Source: Mesostigma viride
Taxonomy: Eukaryota > Streptophyta > Mesostigmatophyceae > Mesostigmatales > Mesostigmataceae
NCBI GenBank assembly: GCA_009746045.1
Contig: RPFO01001735.1
Coordinates: forward strand, 1-64,000
DNA: 64,000 bases
Reading direction: 5' to 3'
The notes under the pieces were generated by a model, which did not search any database, was not told the origin of the DNA, and saw only the letters and a program-made list of their open reading frames with translations. The translations under genes and the position numbers were made by a program. Below are positions 1 to 14,830 of the stretch, piece after piece (within the stretch, counting starts at the first letter, position 1; every line of letters begins with the position of its first letter).

Positions 1-44
1 TCACAAGGCTGGCTGTGCCGATGGAGGGGTGGGGCGTGCTAGCC

Positions 45-815
45 CCCCCCCACACCCACGCATGCATGCTAGCCCACCCCCACACCCACGCATGCATGCT
101 AGCCCCGGCCCGGCCCCCCCACACCCACGCATGCATGCTAGCCCCCCCCCACACCCACGCATGCATGCTAGCCCACACTCACACCCACGCATGCATGCTA
201 GCCCACCCCCACACCCACGCATGCATGCTAGCCCCCCACACACCCACGCATGCATGCCAGCCCCCCCACACACCCACGCATGCATGACCGCCCCCCCCCA
301 CACCCACGCATGCATGCTAGCCCACCCCCACACCCACGCATGCATGCTAGCCCCCCCACACACCCACGCATGGATGCCAGCCCCCACACACACCCACGCA
401 TGCATGACAGCCCCCCCACACACCCACGCATGCATGCTAGCCCCCCACACACACCCACGCATGCATGCCAGCCCCCATACACACCCACGCATGCATGCCA
501 GCCCCCCCCACACTTACGCATGCATGCTAGCCCCCCACACACACCCACGCATGCATGCCAGCCCCCCCCCACACCCACGCATGCATGCCAGCCCCCCCCA
601 CACTTACGCATGCATGCTAGCCCCCCACACACACCCACGCATGCATGCCAGCCCCCCCCCACACCCACGCATGCAGGCTAGCCCAACCCCACACCCACGC
701 ATGCATGCCAGCCCACCCCCACACCCACACGTGCATGCCAGCCCACCCCCACACCCACGCATGCATGCCAGCCCACCCCCACACCCACGCGTGCATGCCA
801 GCCCACCCCTAGCTT
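45..815. repeat. 30-bp minisatellite, left arm
   Basis: About 26 head-to-tail units of CACACCCACGCATGCATGCT followed by AGCC and a C-run of variable length. Each unit has a GCATGCATGC core, an alternating purine-pyrimidine palindrome. Units differ by small changes (CACTTACGC, CAGGCTAG). Long His/Pro-rich or Cys/Gly-rich ORFs here are repeat artefacts. Confidence 0.95.
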
Positions 816-1085
816 GAGCGTGCTTGTAAAGTTTTTGCATGGTTTATTAAAATGAGTGGAATATGTATTTATTGCATTAAATGTTAATTTTATTGATCAT
901 GAATGAAAATGGTCAACATTGCCGAAGTGCCCCTAAATTGCTCAATATTGTGTGCTCAAGAATTCAATGAGGATTGTCATCATGGAAACCCGCACAAATT
1001 CACGATTCCGGGCATGCATGTGAAAGTATCAAGAACAATTTTCAATTAAGAATGGTATCTCATTGTTCCATGAATCAATATGACT
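816..1085. repeat. Unique (non-satellite) part of the left terminal arm
   Basis: AT-rich sequence between the minisatellite and the satellite, matched in reverse at 13,790-14,061. A clearly diverged relative lies at 41,275-41,510, so this is a member of a dispersed family and not only a local duplication. Confidence 0.8.
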
Positions 1086-4000
1086 CCATGTACGTAGACA
1101 AGCCATGATGACCCCATGGGAGCCTGAATCCTCATCATTAAATACATAAATGCCACCCATGTACGTAGACGGGCCATGATGACACCAATGGAGCCTGAAT
1201 CCTCATCATTAATTACATAAATGCCAACCATGTACATACACGGGCAATGATGACACCATGGGAGCCTGAATCCTCATCATTAATTACATAAATGCCAACC
1301 ATGTACGTAGGCCAGCCATGATGACACTGTGGGAGCCTGAATCCTCATCATTAATTTCATACATGCCAACAACACGTAGACGGGCCATAATGACACCACG
1401 GGAGCCTGAATCCTGATCATTTTTTTTTCTTTGACATCCATGTACGTAGGCCAGCCATGATGACACCATGGGAGCCTGAATCCTCATCATTTTTTTTCTG
1501 AGACATCCATGTACGTAGGCCAGCCATGATGACACCATGGGAGCCTGAATCCTCATCATTTTTTTTCTGAGACATCCATGTACGTAGGCCAGCCATGATG
1601 ACACCATGGGAGCCTGAATCCTCATCATTAAATACATACATGCCATCCATGTACGTAGACAGGCCATGACATCTGACACCATGGGAGCCTGAATCCTCAT
1701 CATTTACTATTCCTTGACATCCATGTACGTAGACGGGCCATGATGACACCATGGGAGCCTGAATCCTCTTCATTTTTTTTTCTTTGACATCCATGTACAT
1801 ACGTAGGCCAGCCATGATGACACCAATGGAGCCTGAATCCTCATCATTAATTACATACATAAATGCCATGATCATCAATGACCCCATGGGAGCCTGAATC
1901 CTCATCATTAAATACATAAATGCCACGGTCCATGTACGTAGACGGGCCATGATGACACCAATGGAGCCTGAATCCTCATCATTAATTACATAAATGCCAA
2001 CCATGTACATACACGGGCAATGATGACACCATGGGAGCCTGAATCCTCATCATTAATTACATAAATGCCAACCATGTACGTAGGCCAGCCATGATGACAC
2101 TATGGGAGCCTGAATCCTCATCATTAATTTCATACATGCCAACAACACGTAGACGGGCCATAATGACACCACGGGAGCCTGAATCCTCATCATTTTTTTT
2201 TCTTTGACATCCATGTACGTAGGCCAGCCATGATGACACCATGGGAGCCTGAATCCTCATCATTTTTTTTCTGAGACATCCATGTACGTAGGCCAGCCAT
2301 GATGACACCATGGGAGCCTGAATCCTCATCATTAAATACATACATGCCATCCATGTACGTAGACAGGCCATGATGACACCATGGGAGCCTGAATCCTCAT
2401 CATTTACTATTCCTTGACATCCATGTACGTAGACGGGCCATGATGACACCATGGGAGCCTGAATCCTCATCATTTTTTTTCTTTGACATCCATGTACATA
2501 CGTAGGCCAGCCATGATGACACCAATGGAGCCTGAATTCTCATCATTAATTACATACATGCCATCCATGTACGTAGACAGGCCATGACATCTGACACCAT
2601 GGGAGCCTGAATCCTCATCATTTACTATTCCTTGACATCCATGTACGTAGACGGGCCATGATGACACCATGGGAGCCTGAATCCTCATCATTTTTTTTTC
2701 TTTGACATCCATGTACATACGTAGGCCAGCCATGATGACACCAATGGAGCCTGAATCCTCATCATTAATTACATACATAAATGCCAACCATGTACATACA
2801 CGGGCAATGATGACACCAATGGAGCCTGAATCCTCATCATTAATTACATAAATGCCAACCATGTACATACACGGGCAATGATGACACCATGGGAGCCTGA
2901 ATCCTCATCATTTTTTTTTTCTTTGACATCCATGTACATACGTAGGCCAGCCATGATGACACCAATGGAGCCTGAATCCTCATCATTAATTACATACATG
3001 CCATCCATGTACGTAGACAAGCCATGATGACCCCATGGGAGCCTGAATCCTCATCATTAATTACATACATGCCATCCATGTACGTAGACAGGCCATGATG
3101 ACACCATGGGAGCCTGAATCCTCATCATTTACTATTCCTTGACATCCATGTACGTAGGCCAGCCATGGAGACACCATGGGAGCCTGAATCCTCCTCATTA
3201 ATTACATAAATGCCAACCATGTACGTAGACAAGCCATGATGACCCCATGGGAGCCTGAATCCTCATCATTAATTACATAAATGCCATCCATGTACGTAGA
3301 CGGGCCATGATGACACCATGGGAGCCTGAATCCTCATCATTTACTATTCCTTGACATCCATGTACGTAGGCCAGCCATGGAGACACCATGGGAGCCTGAA
3401 TCCTCCTCATTAATTACATAAATGCCAACCATGTACGTAGACAAGCCATGATGACACCATGGGAGCCTGAATCCTCATCATTAATTACATAAATGCCATC
3501 CATGTACGTAGACGGGCCATGATGACACCATGGGAGCCTGAATCCTCCTCATTAATTACATAAATGCCAACCATGTACGTAGACAAGCCATGATGACACC
3601 ATGGGAGCCTGAATCCTCATCATTAATTACATAAATGCCATCCATGTACGTAGACGGGCCATGATGACACCATGGGAGCCTGAATCCTCATCATTAATTA
3701 CATAAATGCCAACCATGTACGTAGGCCAGCCATGGAGACACCATGGGAGCCTGAATCCTCATCATTAATTACATACATGCCAACAATGTAGGTAGACAAG
3801 CCATGATGACACCATGGGAGCCTGAATCCTCATCATTTATTTTATGAGACATCCATGTACGTAGGCCAGCCATGATGACACCATGGGAGCCTGAATCCTC
3901 ATCATTTCTTTTTCTTTGACATCCATGTACGTAGGCCAGCCATGATGACACCATGGGAGCCTGAATCCTCCTCATTAATTACATACATGCCATCCATGTA

Positions 4001-7000
4001 CGTACACGGGCCATGATGACACCATGGGAGCCTGAATCCTCATCATTTACTATTCCTTGACATCCATGTACGTAGGCCAGCCATGGAGACACCATGGGAG
4101 CCTGAATCCTCATCATTAATTACATAAATGCCAACCATGTACGTAGACAAGCCATGATGACACCATGGGAGCCTGAATCCTCCTCATTAATTACATAAAT
4201 GCCAACCATGTACGTAGACAAGCCATGATGACACCATGGGAGCCTGAATCCTCATCATTAATTACATACATGCCATCCATGTACGTAGACAGGCCATGAT
4301 GACACCATGGGAGCCTGAATCCTCATCATTTACTATTCCTTGACATCCATGTACGTAGGCCAGCCATGGAGACACCATGGGAGCCTGAATCCTCCTCATT
4401 AATTACATAAATGCCAACCATGTACGTAGACAAGCCATGATGACCCCATGGGAGCCTGAATCCTCATCATTAATTACATAAATGCCATCCATGTACGTAG
4501 ACGGGCCATGATGACACCATGGGAGCCTGAATCCTTATCATTTACTATTCCTTGACATCCATGTACGTAGGCCAGCCATGGAGACACCATGGGAGCCTGA
4601 ATCCTCATCATTAATTACATAAATGCCAACCATGTACGTAGACAAGCCATGATGACACCATGGGAGCCTGAATCCTCCTCATTAATTACATAAATGCCAA
4701 CCATGTACGTAGACAAGCCATGATGACACCATGGGAGCCTGAATCCTCATCATTAATTACATACATGCCATCCATGTACGTAGACAGGCCATGATGACAC
4801 CATGGGAGCCTGAATCCTCATCATTTACTATTCCTTGACATCCATGTACGTAGGCCAGCCATGGAGACACCATGGGAGCCTGAATCCTCCTCATTAATTA
4901 CATAAATGCCAACCATGTACGTAGACAAGCCATGATGACCCCATGGGAGCCTGAATCCTCATCATTAATTACATAAATGCCATCCATGTACGTAGACGGG
5001 CCATGATGACACCATGGGAGCCTGAATCCTTATCATTTACTATTCCTTGACATCCATGTACGTAGGCCAGCCATGGAGACACCATGGGAGCCTGAATCCT
5101 CATCATTAATTACATAAATGCCAACCATGTACGTAGACAAGCCATGATGACACCATGGGAGCCTGAATCCTCCTCATTAATTACATAAATGCCAACCATG
5201 TACGTAGACAAGCCATGATGACACCATGGGAGCCTGAATCCTCATCATTAATTACATACATGCCATCCATGTACGTAGACAGGCCATGATGACACCATGG
5301 GAGCCTGAATCCTCATCATTTACTATTCCTTGACATCCATGTACGTAGGCCAGCCATGGAGACACCATGGGAGCCTGAATCCTCCTCATTAATTACATAA
5401 ATGCCAACCATGTACGTAGACAAGCCATGATGACACCATGGGAGCCTGAATCCTCATCATTTACTATTCCTTGACATCCATGTACGTAGGCCAGCCATGA
5501 TGACACCAATGGAGCCTGAATCCTCCTCGTTAATTACATAAATGCCAACCATGTACGTAGACAAGCCATGATGACCCCATGGGAGCCTGAATCCTCATCA
5601 TTTACTATTCCTTGACATCCATGTACGTAGACGGGCCATGATGACACCATGGGAGCCTGAATCCTCATCATTTACTATTCCTTGACATCCATGTACGTAG
5701 GCCAGCCATGATGACACCAATGGAGCCTGAATCCTCTTCATTTTCTTAATGAGAGGATTCAGGTGACATAAATGCCAACCATGTAGGTAGACAAGCCATG
5801 ATGACACCATGGGAGCCTGAATCCTCATCATTTACTATTCCTTGACATCCATGTACGTAGGCCAGCCATGGAGACACCATGGGAGCCTGAATCCTCCTCA
5901 TTAATTACATAAATGCCAACCATGTACGTAGACAAGCCATGATGACCCCATGGGAGCCTGAATCCTCATCATTAATTACATAAATGCCATCCATGTAAGT
6001 AGACGGGCCATGATGACACCATGGGAGCCTGAATCCTCCTCATTAATTACATAAATGCCAACCATGTACGTAGACAAGCCATGATGACACCATGGGAGCC
6101 TGAATCCTCATCATTAATTACATAAATGCCATCCATGTACGTAGACGGGCCATGATGACACCATGGGAGCCTGAATCCTCATCATTAATTACATAAATGC
6201 CATTCATGTACGTAGGCCAGCCATGGAGACACCATGGGAGCCTGAATCCTCATCATTAATTACATACATGCCAACAATGTAGGTAGACAAGCCATGATGA
6301 CACCATGGGAGCCTGAATCCTCATCATTTATTTTATGAGACATCCATGTACGTAGGCCAGCCATGATGACACCATGGGAGCCTGAATCCTCATCATTTCT
6401 TTTTCTTTGACATCCATGTACGTAGGCCAGCCATGATGACACCATGGGAGCCTGAATCCTCCTCATTAATTACATACATGCCATCCATGTACGTACACGG
6501 GCCATGATGACACCATGGGAGCCTGAATCCTCCTCATTTACTATTCCTTGACATCCATGTACGTAGACGGGCCATGATGACACCATGGGAGCCTGAATCC
6601 TCATCATTTTTTTTTCTTTGACATCCATGTACATACGTAGGCCAGCCATGATGACACCAATGGAGCCTGAATCCTCATCATTAATTACATACATAAATGC
6701 CATGATCATCAATGACCCCATGGGAGCCTGAATCCTCATCATTAAATACATAAATGCCACGGTCCATGTACGTAGACGGGCCATGATGACACCAATGGAG
6801 CCTGAATCCTCATCATTAATTACATAAATGCCAACCATGTACATACACGGGCAATGATGACACCATGGGAGCCTGAATCCTCATCATTAATTACATAAAT
6901 GCCAACCATGTACGTAGGCCAGCCATGATGACACTATGGGAGCCTGAATCCTCATCATTAATTTCATACATGCCAACAACACGTAGACGGGCCATAATGA

Positions 7001-10000
7001 CACCACGGGAGCCTGAATCCTCATCATTTTTTTTTCTTTGACATCCATGTACGTAGGCCAGCCATGATGACACCATGGGAGCCTGAATCCTCATCATTTT
7101 TTTTCTGAGACATCCATGTACGTAGGCCAGCCATGATGACACCATGGGAGCCTGAATCCTCATCATTAAATACATACATGCCATCCATGTACGTAGACAG
7201 GCCATGATGACACCATGGGAGCCTGAATCCTCATCATTTACTATTCCTTGACATCCATGTACGTAGACGGGCCATGATGACACCATGGGAGCCTGAATCC
7301 TCATCATTTTTTTTTCTTTGACATCCATGTACATACGTAGGCCAGCCATGATGACACCAATGGAGCCTGAATTCTCATCATTAATTACATACATGCCATC
7401 CATGTACGTAGACAGGCCATGACATCTGACACCATGGGAGCCTGAATCCTCATCATTTACTATTCCTTGACATCCATGTACGTAGACGGGCCATGATGAC
7501 ACCATGGGAGCCTGAATCCTCATCATTTTTTTTTCTTTGACATCCATGTACATACGTAGGCCAGCCATGATGACACCAATGGAGCCTGAATCCTCATCAT
7601 TAATTACATACATAAATGCCAACCATGTACATACACGGGCAATGATGACACCAATGGAGCCTGAATCCTCATCATTAATTACATAAATGGCAACCATGTA
7701 CATACACGGGCAATGATGACACCATGGGAGCCTGAATCCTCATCATTTTTTTTTTCTTTGACATCCATGTACATACGTAGGCCAGCCATGATGACACCAA
7801 TGGAGCCTGAATCCTCATCATTAATTACATACATGCCATCCATGTACGTAGACAAGCCATGATGACCCCATGGGAGCCTGAATCCTCATCATTAATTACA
7901 TACATGCCATCCATGTACGTAGACAGGCCATGATGACACCATGGGAGCCTGAATCCTCATCATTTACTATTCCTTGACATCCATGTACGTAGGCCAGCCA
8001 TGGAGACACCATGGGAGCCTGAATCCTCCTCATTAATTACATAAATGCCAACCATGTACGTAGACAAGCCATGATGACCCCATGGGAGCCTGAATCCTCA
8101 TCATTAATTACATAAATGCCATCCATGTACGTAGACGGGCCATGATGACACCATGGGAGCCTGAATCCTCATCATTTACTATTCCTTGACATCCATGTAC
8201 GTAGGCCAGCCATGGAGACACCATGGGAGCCTGAATCCTCCTCATTAATTACATAAATGCCAACCATGTACGTAGACAAGCCATGATGACCCCATGGGAG
8301 CCTGAATCCTCATCATTAATTACATAAATGCCATCCATGTAAGTAGACGGGCCATGATGACACCATGGGAGCCTGAATCCTCCTCATTAATTACATAAAT
8401 GCCAACCATGTACGTAGACAAGCCATGATGACACCATGGGAGCCTGAATCCTCATCATTAATTACATAAATGCCATCCATGTACGTAGACGGGCCATGAT
8501 GACACCATGGGAGCCTGAATCCTCATCATTAATTACATAAATGCCATTCATGTACGTAGGCCAGCCATGGAGACACCATGGGAGCCTGAATCCTCATCAT
8601 TAATTACATACATGCCAACAATGTAGGTAGACAAGCCATGATGACACCATGGGAGCCTGAATCCTCATCATTTATTTTATGAGACATCCATGTACGTAGG
8701 CCAGCCATGATGACACCATGGGAGCCTGAATCCTCATCATTTCTTTTTCTTTGACATCCATGTACGTAGGCCAGCCATGATGACACCATGGGAGCCTGAA
8801 TCCTCCTCATTAATTACATACATGCCATCCATGTACGTACACGGGCCATGATGACACCATGGGAGCCTGAATCCTCATCATTTACTATTCCTTGACATCC
8901 ATGTACGTAGGCCAGCCATGGAGACACCATGGGAGCCTGAATCCTCATCATTAATTACATAAATGCCAACCATGTACGTAGACAAGCCATGATGACACCA
9001 TGGGAGCCTGAATCCTCCTCATTAATTACATAAATGCCAACCATGTACGTAGACAAGCCATGATGACACCATGGGAGCCTGAATCCTCATCATTAATTAC
9101 ATACATGCCATCCATGTACGTAGACAGGCCATGATGACACCATGGGAGCCTGAATCCTCATCATTTACTATTCCTTGACATCCATGTACGTAGGCCAGCC
9201 ATGGAGACACCATGGGAGCCTGAATCCTCCTCATTAATTACATAAATGCCAACCATGTACGTAGACAAGCCATGATGACACCATGGGAGCCTGAATCCTC
9301 ATCATTAATTACATAAATGCCATCCATGTACGTAGACGGGCCATGATGACACCATGGGAGCCTGAATCCTTATCATTTACTATTCCTTGACATCCATGTA
9401 CGTAGGCCAGCCATGGAGACACCATGGGAGCCTGAATCCTCATCATTAATTACATAAATGCCAACCATGTACGTAGACAAGCCATGATGACACCATGGGA
9501 GCCTGAATCCTCCTCATTAATTACATAAATGCCAACCATGTACGTAGACAAGCCATGATGACACCATGGGAGCCTGAATCCTCATCATTAATTACATACA
9601 TGCCATCCATGTACGTAGACAGGCCATGATGACACCATGGGAGCCTGAATCCTCATCATTTACTATTCCTTGACATCCATGTACGTAGGCCAGCCATGGA
9701 GACACCATGGGAGCCTGAATCCTCCTCATTAATTACATAAATGCCAACCATGTACGTAGACAAGCCATGATGACACCATGGGAGCCTGAATCCTCATCAT
9801 TTACTATTCCTTGACATCCATGTACGTAGGCCAGCCATGATGACACCAATGGAGCCTGAATCCTCCTCGTTAATTACATAAATGCCAACCATGTACGTAG
9901 ACAAGCCATGATGACCCCATGGGAGCCTGAATCCTCATCATTTACTATTCCTTGACATCCATGTACGTAGACGGGCCATGATGACACCATGGGAGCCTGA

Positions 10001-12743
10001 ATCCTCATCATTTACTATTCCTTGACATCCATGTACGTAGGCCAGCCATGATGACACCAATGGAGCCTGAATCCTCTTCATTTTCTTAATGAGAGGATTC
10101 AGGTTACATAAATGCCAACCATGTAGGTAGACAAGCCATGATGACACCATGGGAGCCTGAATCCTCATCATTTACTATTCCTTGACATCCATGTACGTAG
10201 GCCAGCCATGGAGACACCATGGGAGCCTGAATCCTCCTCATTAATTACATAAATGCCAACCATGTACGTAGACAAGCCATGATGACCCCATGGGAGCCTG
10301 AATCCTCATCATTAATTACATAAATGCCATCCATGTAAGTAGACGGGCCATGATGACACCATGGGAGCCTGAATCCTCCTCATTAATTACATAAATGCCA
10401 ACCATGTACGTAGACAAGCCATGATGACACCATGGGAGCCTGAATCCTCATCATTAATTACATAAATGCCATCCATGTACGTAGACGGGCCATGATGACA
10501 CCATGGGAGCCTGAATCCTCATCATTAATTACATAAATGCCATTCATGTACGTAGGCCAGCCATGGAGACACCATGGGAGCCTGAATCCTCATCATTAAT
10601 TACATACATGCCAACAATGTAGGTAGACAAGCCATGATGACACCATGGGAGCCTGAATCCTCATCATTTATTTTATGAGACATCCATGTACGTAGGCCAG
10701 CCATGATGACACCATGGGAGCCTGAATCCTCATCATTTCTTTTTCTTTGACATCCATGTACGTAGGCCAGCCATGATGACACCATGGGAGCCTGAATCCT
10801 CCTCATTAATTACATACATGCCATCCATGTACGTACACGGGCCATGATGACACCATGGGAGCCTGAATCCTCCTCATTTACTATTCCTTGACATCCATGT
10901 ACGTAGGCCAGCCATGGAGACACCATGGGAGCCTGAATCCTCATCATTAATTACATAAATGCCAACCATGTACGTAGACAAGCCATGATGACACCATGGG
11001 AGCCTGAATCCTCCTCATTAATTACATAAATGCCAACCATGTACGTAGACAAGCCATGATGACACCATGGGAGCCTGAATCCTCATCATTAATTACATAC
11101 ATGCCATCCATGTACGTAGACAGGCCATGATGACACCATGGGAGCCTGAATCCTCATCATTTACTATTCCTTGACATCCATGTACGTAGGCCAGCCATGG
11201 AGACACCATGGGAGCCTGAATCCTCCTCATTAATTACATAAATGCCAACCATGTACGTAGACAAGCCATGATGACCCCATGGGAGCCTGAATCCTCATCA
11301 TTAATTACATAAATGCCATCCATGTAAGTAGACGGGCCATGATGACACCATGGGAGCCTGAATCCTCCTCATTAATTACATAAATGCCAACCATGTACGT
11401 AGACAAGCCATGATGACACCATGGGAGCCTGAATCCTCATCATTAATTACATAAATGCCATCCATGTACGTAGACGGGCCATGATGACACCATGGGAGCC
11501 TGAATCCTCATCATTAATTACATAAATGCCATTCATGTACGTAGGCCAGCCATGGAGACACCATGGGAGCCTGAATCCTCATCATTAATTACATACATGC
11601 CAACAATGTAGGTAGACAAGCCATGATGACACCATGGGAGCCTGAATCCTCATCATTTATTTTATGAGACATCCATGTACGTAGGCCAGCCATGATGACA
11701 CCATGGGAGCCTGAATCCTCATCATTTCTTTTTCTTTGACATCCATGTACGTAGGCCAGCCATGATGACACCATGGGAGCCTGAATCCTCCTCATTAATT
11801 ACATACATGCCATCCATGTACGTACACGGGCCATGATGACACCATGGGAGCCTGAATCCTCCTCATTTACTATTCCTTGACATCCATGTACGTAGGCCAG
11901 CCATGGAGACACCATGGGAGCCTGAATCCTCATCATTAATTACATAAATGCCAACCATGTACGTAGACAAGCCATGATGACACCATGGGAGCCTGAATCC
12001 TCCTCATTAATTACATAAATGCCAACCATGTACGTAGACAAGCCATGATGACACCATGGGAGCCTGAATCCTCATCATTTTTTTTTTCTTTGACATCCAT
12101 GTACATACGTAGGCCAGCCATGATGACACCAATGGAGCCTGAATCCTCATCATTAATTACATACATGCCATCCATGTACGTAGACAAGCCATGATGACAC
12201 CATGGGAGCCTGAATCCTCATCATTAATTACATACATGCCATCCATGTACGTAGACAGGCCATGATGACACCATGGGAGCCTGAATCCTCATCATTTACT
12301 ATTCCTTGACATCCATGTACGTAGGCCAGCCATGGAGACACCATGGGAGCCTGAATCCTCCTCATTAATTACATAAATGCCAACCATGTACATACACGGG
12401 CAATGATGACACCATGGGAGCCTGAATCCTCATCATTTTTTTTTTCTTTGACATCCATGTACATACGTAGGCCAGCCATGATGACACCAATGGAGCCTGA
12501 ATCCTCATCATTAATTACATACATGCCATCCATGTACGTAGACAAGCCATGATGACACCATGGGAGCCTGAATCCTCATCATTAATTACATACATGCCAT
12601 CCATGTACGTAGACAGGCCATGATGACACCATGGGAGCCTGAATCCTCATCATTTACTATTCCTTGACATCCATGTACGTAGGCCAGCCATGGAGACACC
12701 ATGGGAGCCTGAATCCTCATCATTAAATACATAAATGCCATCC
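1086..12743. repeat. 70/71-bp satellite array, left orientation
   Basis: About 165 tandem units of 70-71 bp. The constant part is GCCATGATGACACCATGGGA then GCCTGAATCCTCATCATT. It is followed by one of a few interchangeable linkers (TTAATTACATAAATGCCAAC, TTACTATTCCTTGACATC, or T-runs ending in TTGACATC or GAGACATC) and CCATGTACGTAGAC or CCATGTACGTAGGCC. ATGATGA and TCATCAT inside the unit are complementary and can form a 7-bp stem. Higher-order structure is present: sequence around 2.1-3.8 kb recurs about 4.83 kb downstream. ORFs of up to about 270 codons on the minus strand are satellite read through. Confidence 0.95.
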
Positions 12744-12748
12744 ATGTA
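12744..12748. other. Orientation switch point of the satellite
   Basis: The left array reads ...CCATCC-ATGTA and is expected to continue CGTAGAC. Instead it continues AATTAATGATGAGG, which is what follows ATGTA in the reverse-complement unit. ATGTA is shared by both sides, so the junction has 5 bp of microhomology. Confidence 0.8.
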
Positions 12749-13789
12749 ATTAATGATGAGGATTCAGGCTCCCATGGTGTCATCATGGCCCGTCTACGTA
12801 CATGGATGTCAAGGAATAGTAAATGATGAGGATTCAGGCTCCCATGGTGTCATCATGGCTTGTCTACGTACATGGTTGGCATTTATGTAATTAACGAGGA
12901 GGATTCAGGCTCCCATAATGTCTCCATGGCTGGCCTACGTACATGGATGTCAAGGAATAGTAAATGATGAGGATTCAGGCTCCCATGGTGTCATCATGGC
13001 CCGTCTACGTACATGGATGGCATGTATGTAATTAATGATGAGGATTCAGGCTCCCATGGTGTCATCATGGCCCGTCTACGTATATGGATGTCAAAGAAAA
13101 AAAAATGACGAGGATTCAGGCTCCCATGGTGTCATCATGGCTGGCCTACGTACATGGATGTCTTATAAAAAAAATGATGAGGATTCAGGCTCCCATGGTG
13201 TCATCATGGCCCGTCTACGTACATGGTTGGCATTTATGTAATTAATGATGAGGATTCAGGCTCCCATGGTGTCATCATGGCCTGTCTACGTACATGGATG
13301 GCATGTATGTATTTAATGATGAGGATTCAGGCTCCCATGGTGTCATCATGGCTGGCCTACGTACATGGATGTCTCAGAAAAAAAATGTGGAGGATTCAGG
13401 CTCCCATGGTGTCATCATGGCTGGCCTACGTACATGGATGTCTCATAAAATAAATGATGAGGATTCAGGCTCCCGTGGTGTCATTATGGCCCGTCTACGT
13501 GTTGTTGGCATGTATGAAATTAATGATGAGGATTCAGGCTCCCATAGTGTCATCATGGCTGGCCTACGTACATGGTTGGCATTTATGTATTTAATGATGA
13601 GGATTCAGGCTCCCATGGTGTCATCATGGCTTGTCTATGTACATGGTTGGCATTTATGTAATTAATGATGAGGATTCAGGCTCCATTGGTGTCATCATGG
13701 CCCGTCTACGTACATGGGTGGCATTTATGTATTTAATGATGAGGATTTAGGCTCCCATGGGGTCATCATGGCTTGTCTACGTACATGGA
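12749..13789. repeat. 70/71-bp satellite array, right (inverted) orientation
   Basis: About 15 units of the same satellite in the opposite orientation (GATGAGGATTCAGGCTCCCA ...). It is far shorter than the left array, so the two halves of the fold-back have expanded or contracted independently. The outermost units mirror those at 1,086-2,000 in linker order, though not perfectly. Confidence 0.95.
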
Positions 13790-14061
13790 GTCATATTGAT
13801 TCATGGAACAATGAGATACCATTCTTAATTGAAAATTGTTCTTGATACTTTCACATGCATGCCCGGAATCGTGAATTTGTGCGGGTTTCCATGATGACAA
13901 TCCTCATTGAATTCTTGAGCACACAATATTGAGCAATTTAGGGGCACTTCGGCAATGTTGACCATTTTCATTCATGATCAATAAAATTAACATTTAATGC
14001 AATAAATACATATTCCACTCATTTTAATAAACCATGCAAAAACTTTACAAGCACGCTCAAG
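13790..14061. repeat. Unique part of the right terminal arm
   Basis: Reverse complement of 816-1,085 with few differences. It includes TTTCACATGCATGCCCGGAA and the run AGGGGCACTTCGGCAATG, both of which recur in diverged form at 41,340-41,430. Confidence 0.8.
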
Positions 14062-14830
14062 CTAGGGGTGGGCTGGCATGCACGCGTGGGTGTGGGGGTG
14101 GGCTGGCATGCATGCGTGGGTGTGGGGGTGGGCTGGCATGCACGTGTGGGTGTGGGGGTGGGCTGGCATGCATGCGTGGGTGTGGGGTTGGGCTAGCCTG
14201 CATGCGTGGGTGTGGGGGGGGCTGGCATGCATGCGTGGGTGTGTGTGGGGGGCTAGCATGCATGCGTAAGTGTGGGGGGGGGCTGGCATGCATGCGTGGG
14301 TGTGGGGGGGGGCTGGCATGCATGCGTGGGTGTGTGTGGGGGGCTAGCATGCATGCGTAAGTGTGGGGGGGGGCTGGCATGCATGCGTGGGTGTGTATGG
14401 GGGCTGGCATGCATGCGTGGGTGTGTGTGGGGGGCTAGCATGCATGCGTGGGTGTGTGGGGGGGCTGTCATGCATGCGTGGGTGTGTGTGGGGGCTGGCA
14501 TCCATGCGTGGGTGTGTGGGGGGGCTAGCATGCATGCGTGGGTGTGGGGGTGGGCTAGCATGCATGCGTGGGTGTGGGGGGGGCGGTCATGCATGCGTGG
14601 GTGTGTGGGGGGGCTGGCATGCATGCGTGGGTGTGTGGGGGGGCTAGCATGCATGCGTGGGTGTGGGGGTGGGCTAGCATGCATGCGTGGGTGTGAGTGT
14701 GGGCTAGCATGCATGCGTGGGTGTGGGGGGGGGCTAGCATGCATGCGTGGGTGTGGGGGGGCCGGGGCCGGGGCTAGCATGCATGCGTGGGTGTGGGGGT
14801 GGGCTAGCATGCATGCGTGGGTGTGGGGGG
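14062..14830. repeat. 30-bp minisatellite, right arm
   Basis: Mirror image of 45-815 with the same unit variants in reverse order, including the single GGCCGGGGCCGG interruption at about 14,760 that matches the CCCCGGCCCGGCC interruption at about 105. Conserved variant order argues that the arms share a recent common copy. Confidence 0.95.

Noticed and set aside
1086-12743. CRISPR array
   Set aside because: Units are contiguous 70/71-bp satellite copies with a few recurrent linkers, not unique spacers; the context is eukaryotic and no cas genes are present.
1086-12743. Tandem box C/D snoRNA genes (ATGATGA ... CTGA in each unit)
   Set aside because: Box C-like and D-like motifs are only 12 nt apart. 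ATGATGA is better explained by pairing with TCATCAT in the same unit. No terminal stem or guide pattern.
1046-13665. Repeated NDEDSGSHGVIMAGLRTWM-type ORFs
   Set aside because: Satellite read through; the 70/71-bp period changes frame every unit and the same peptides appear from several frames.
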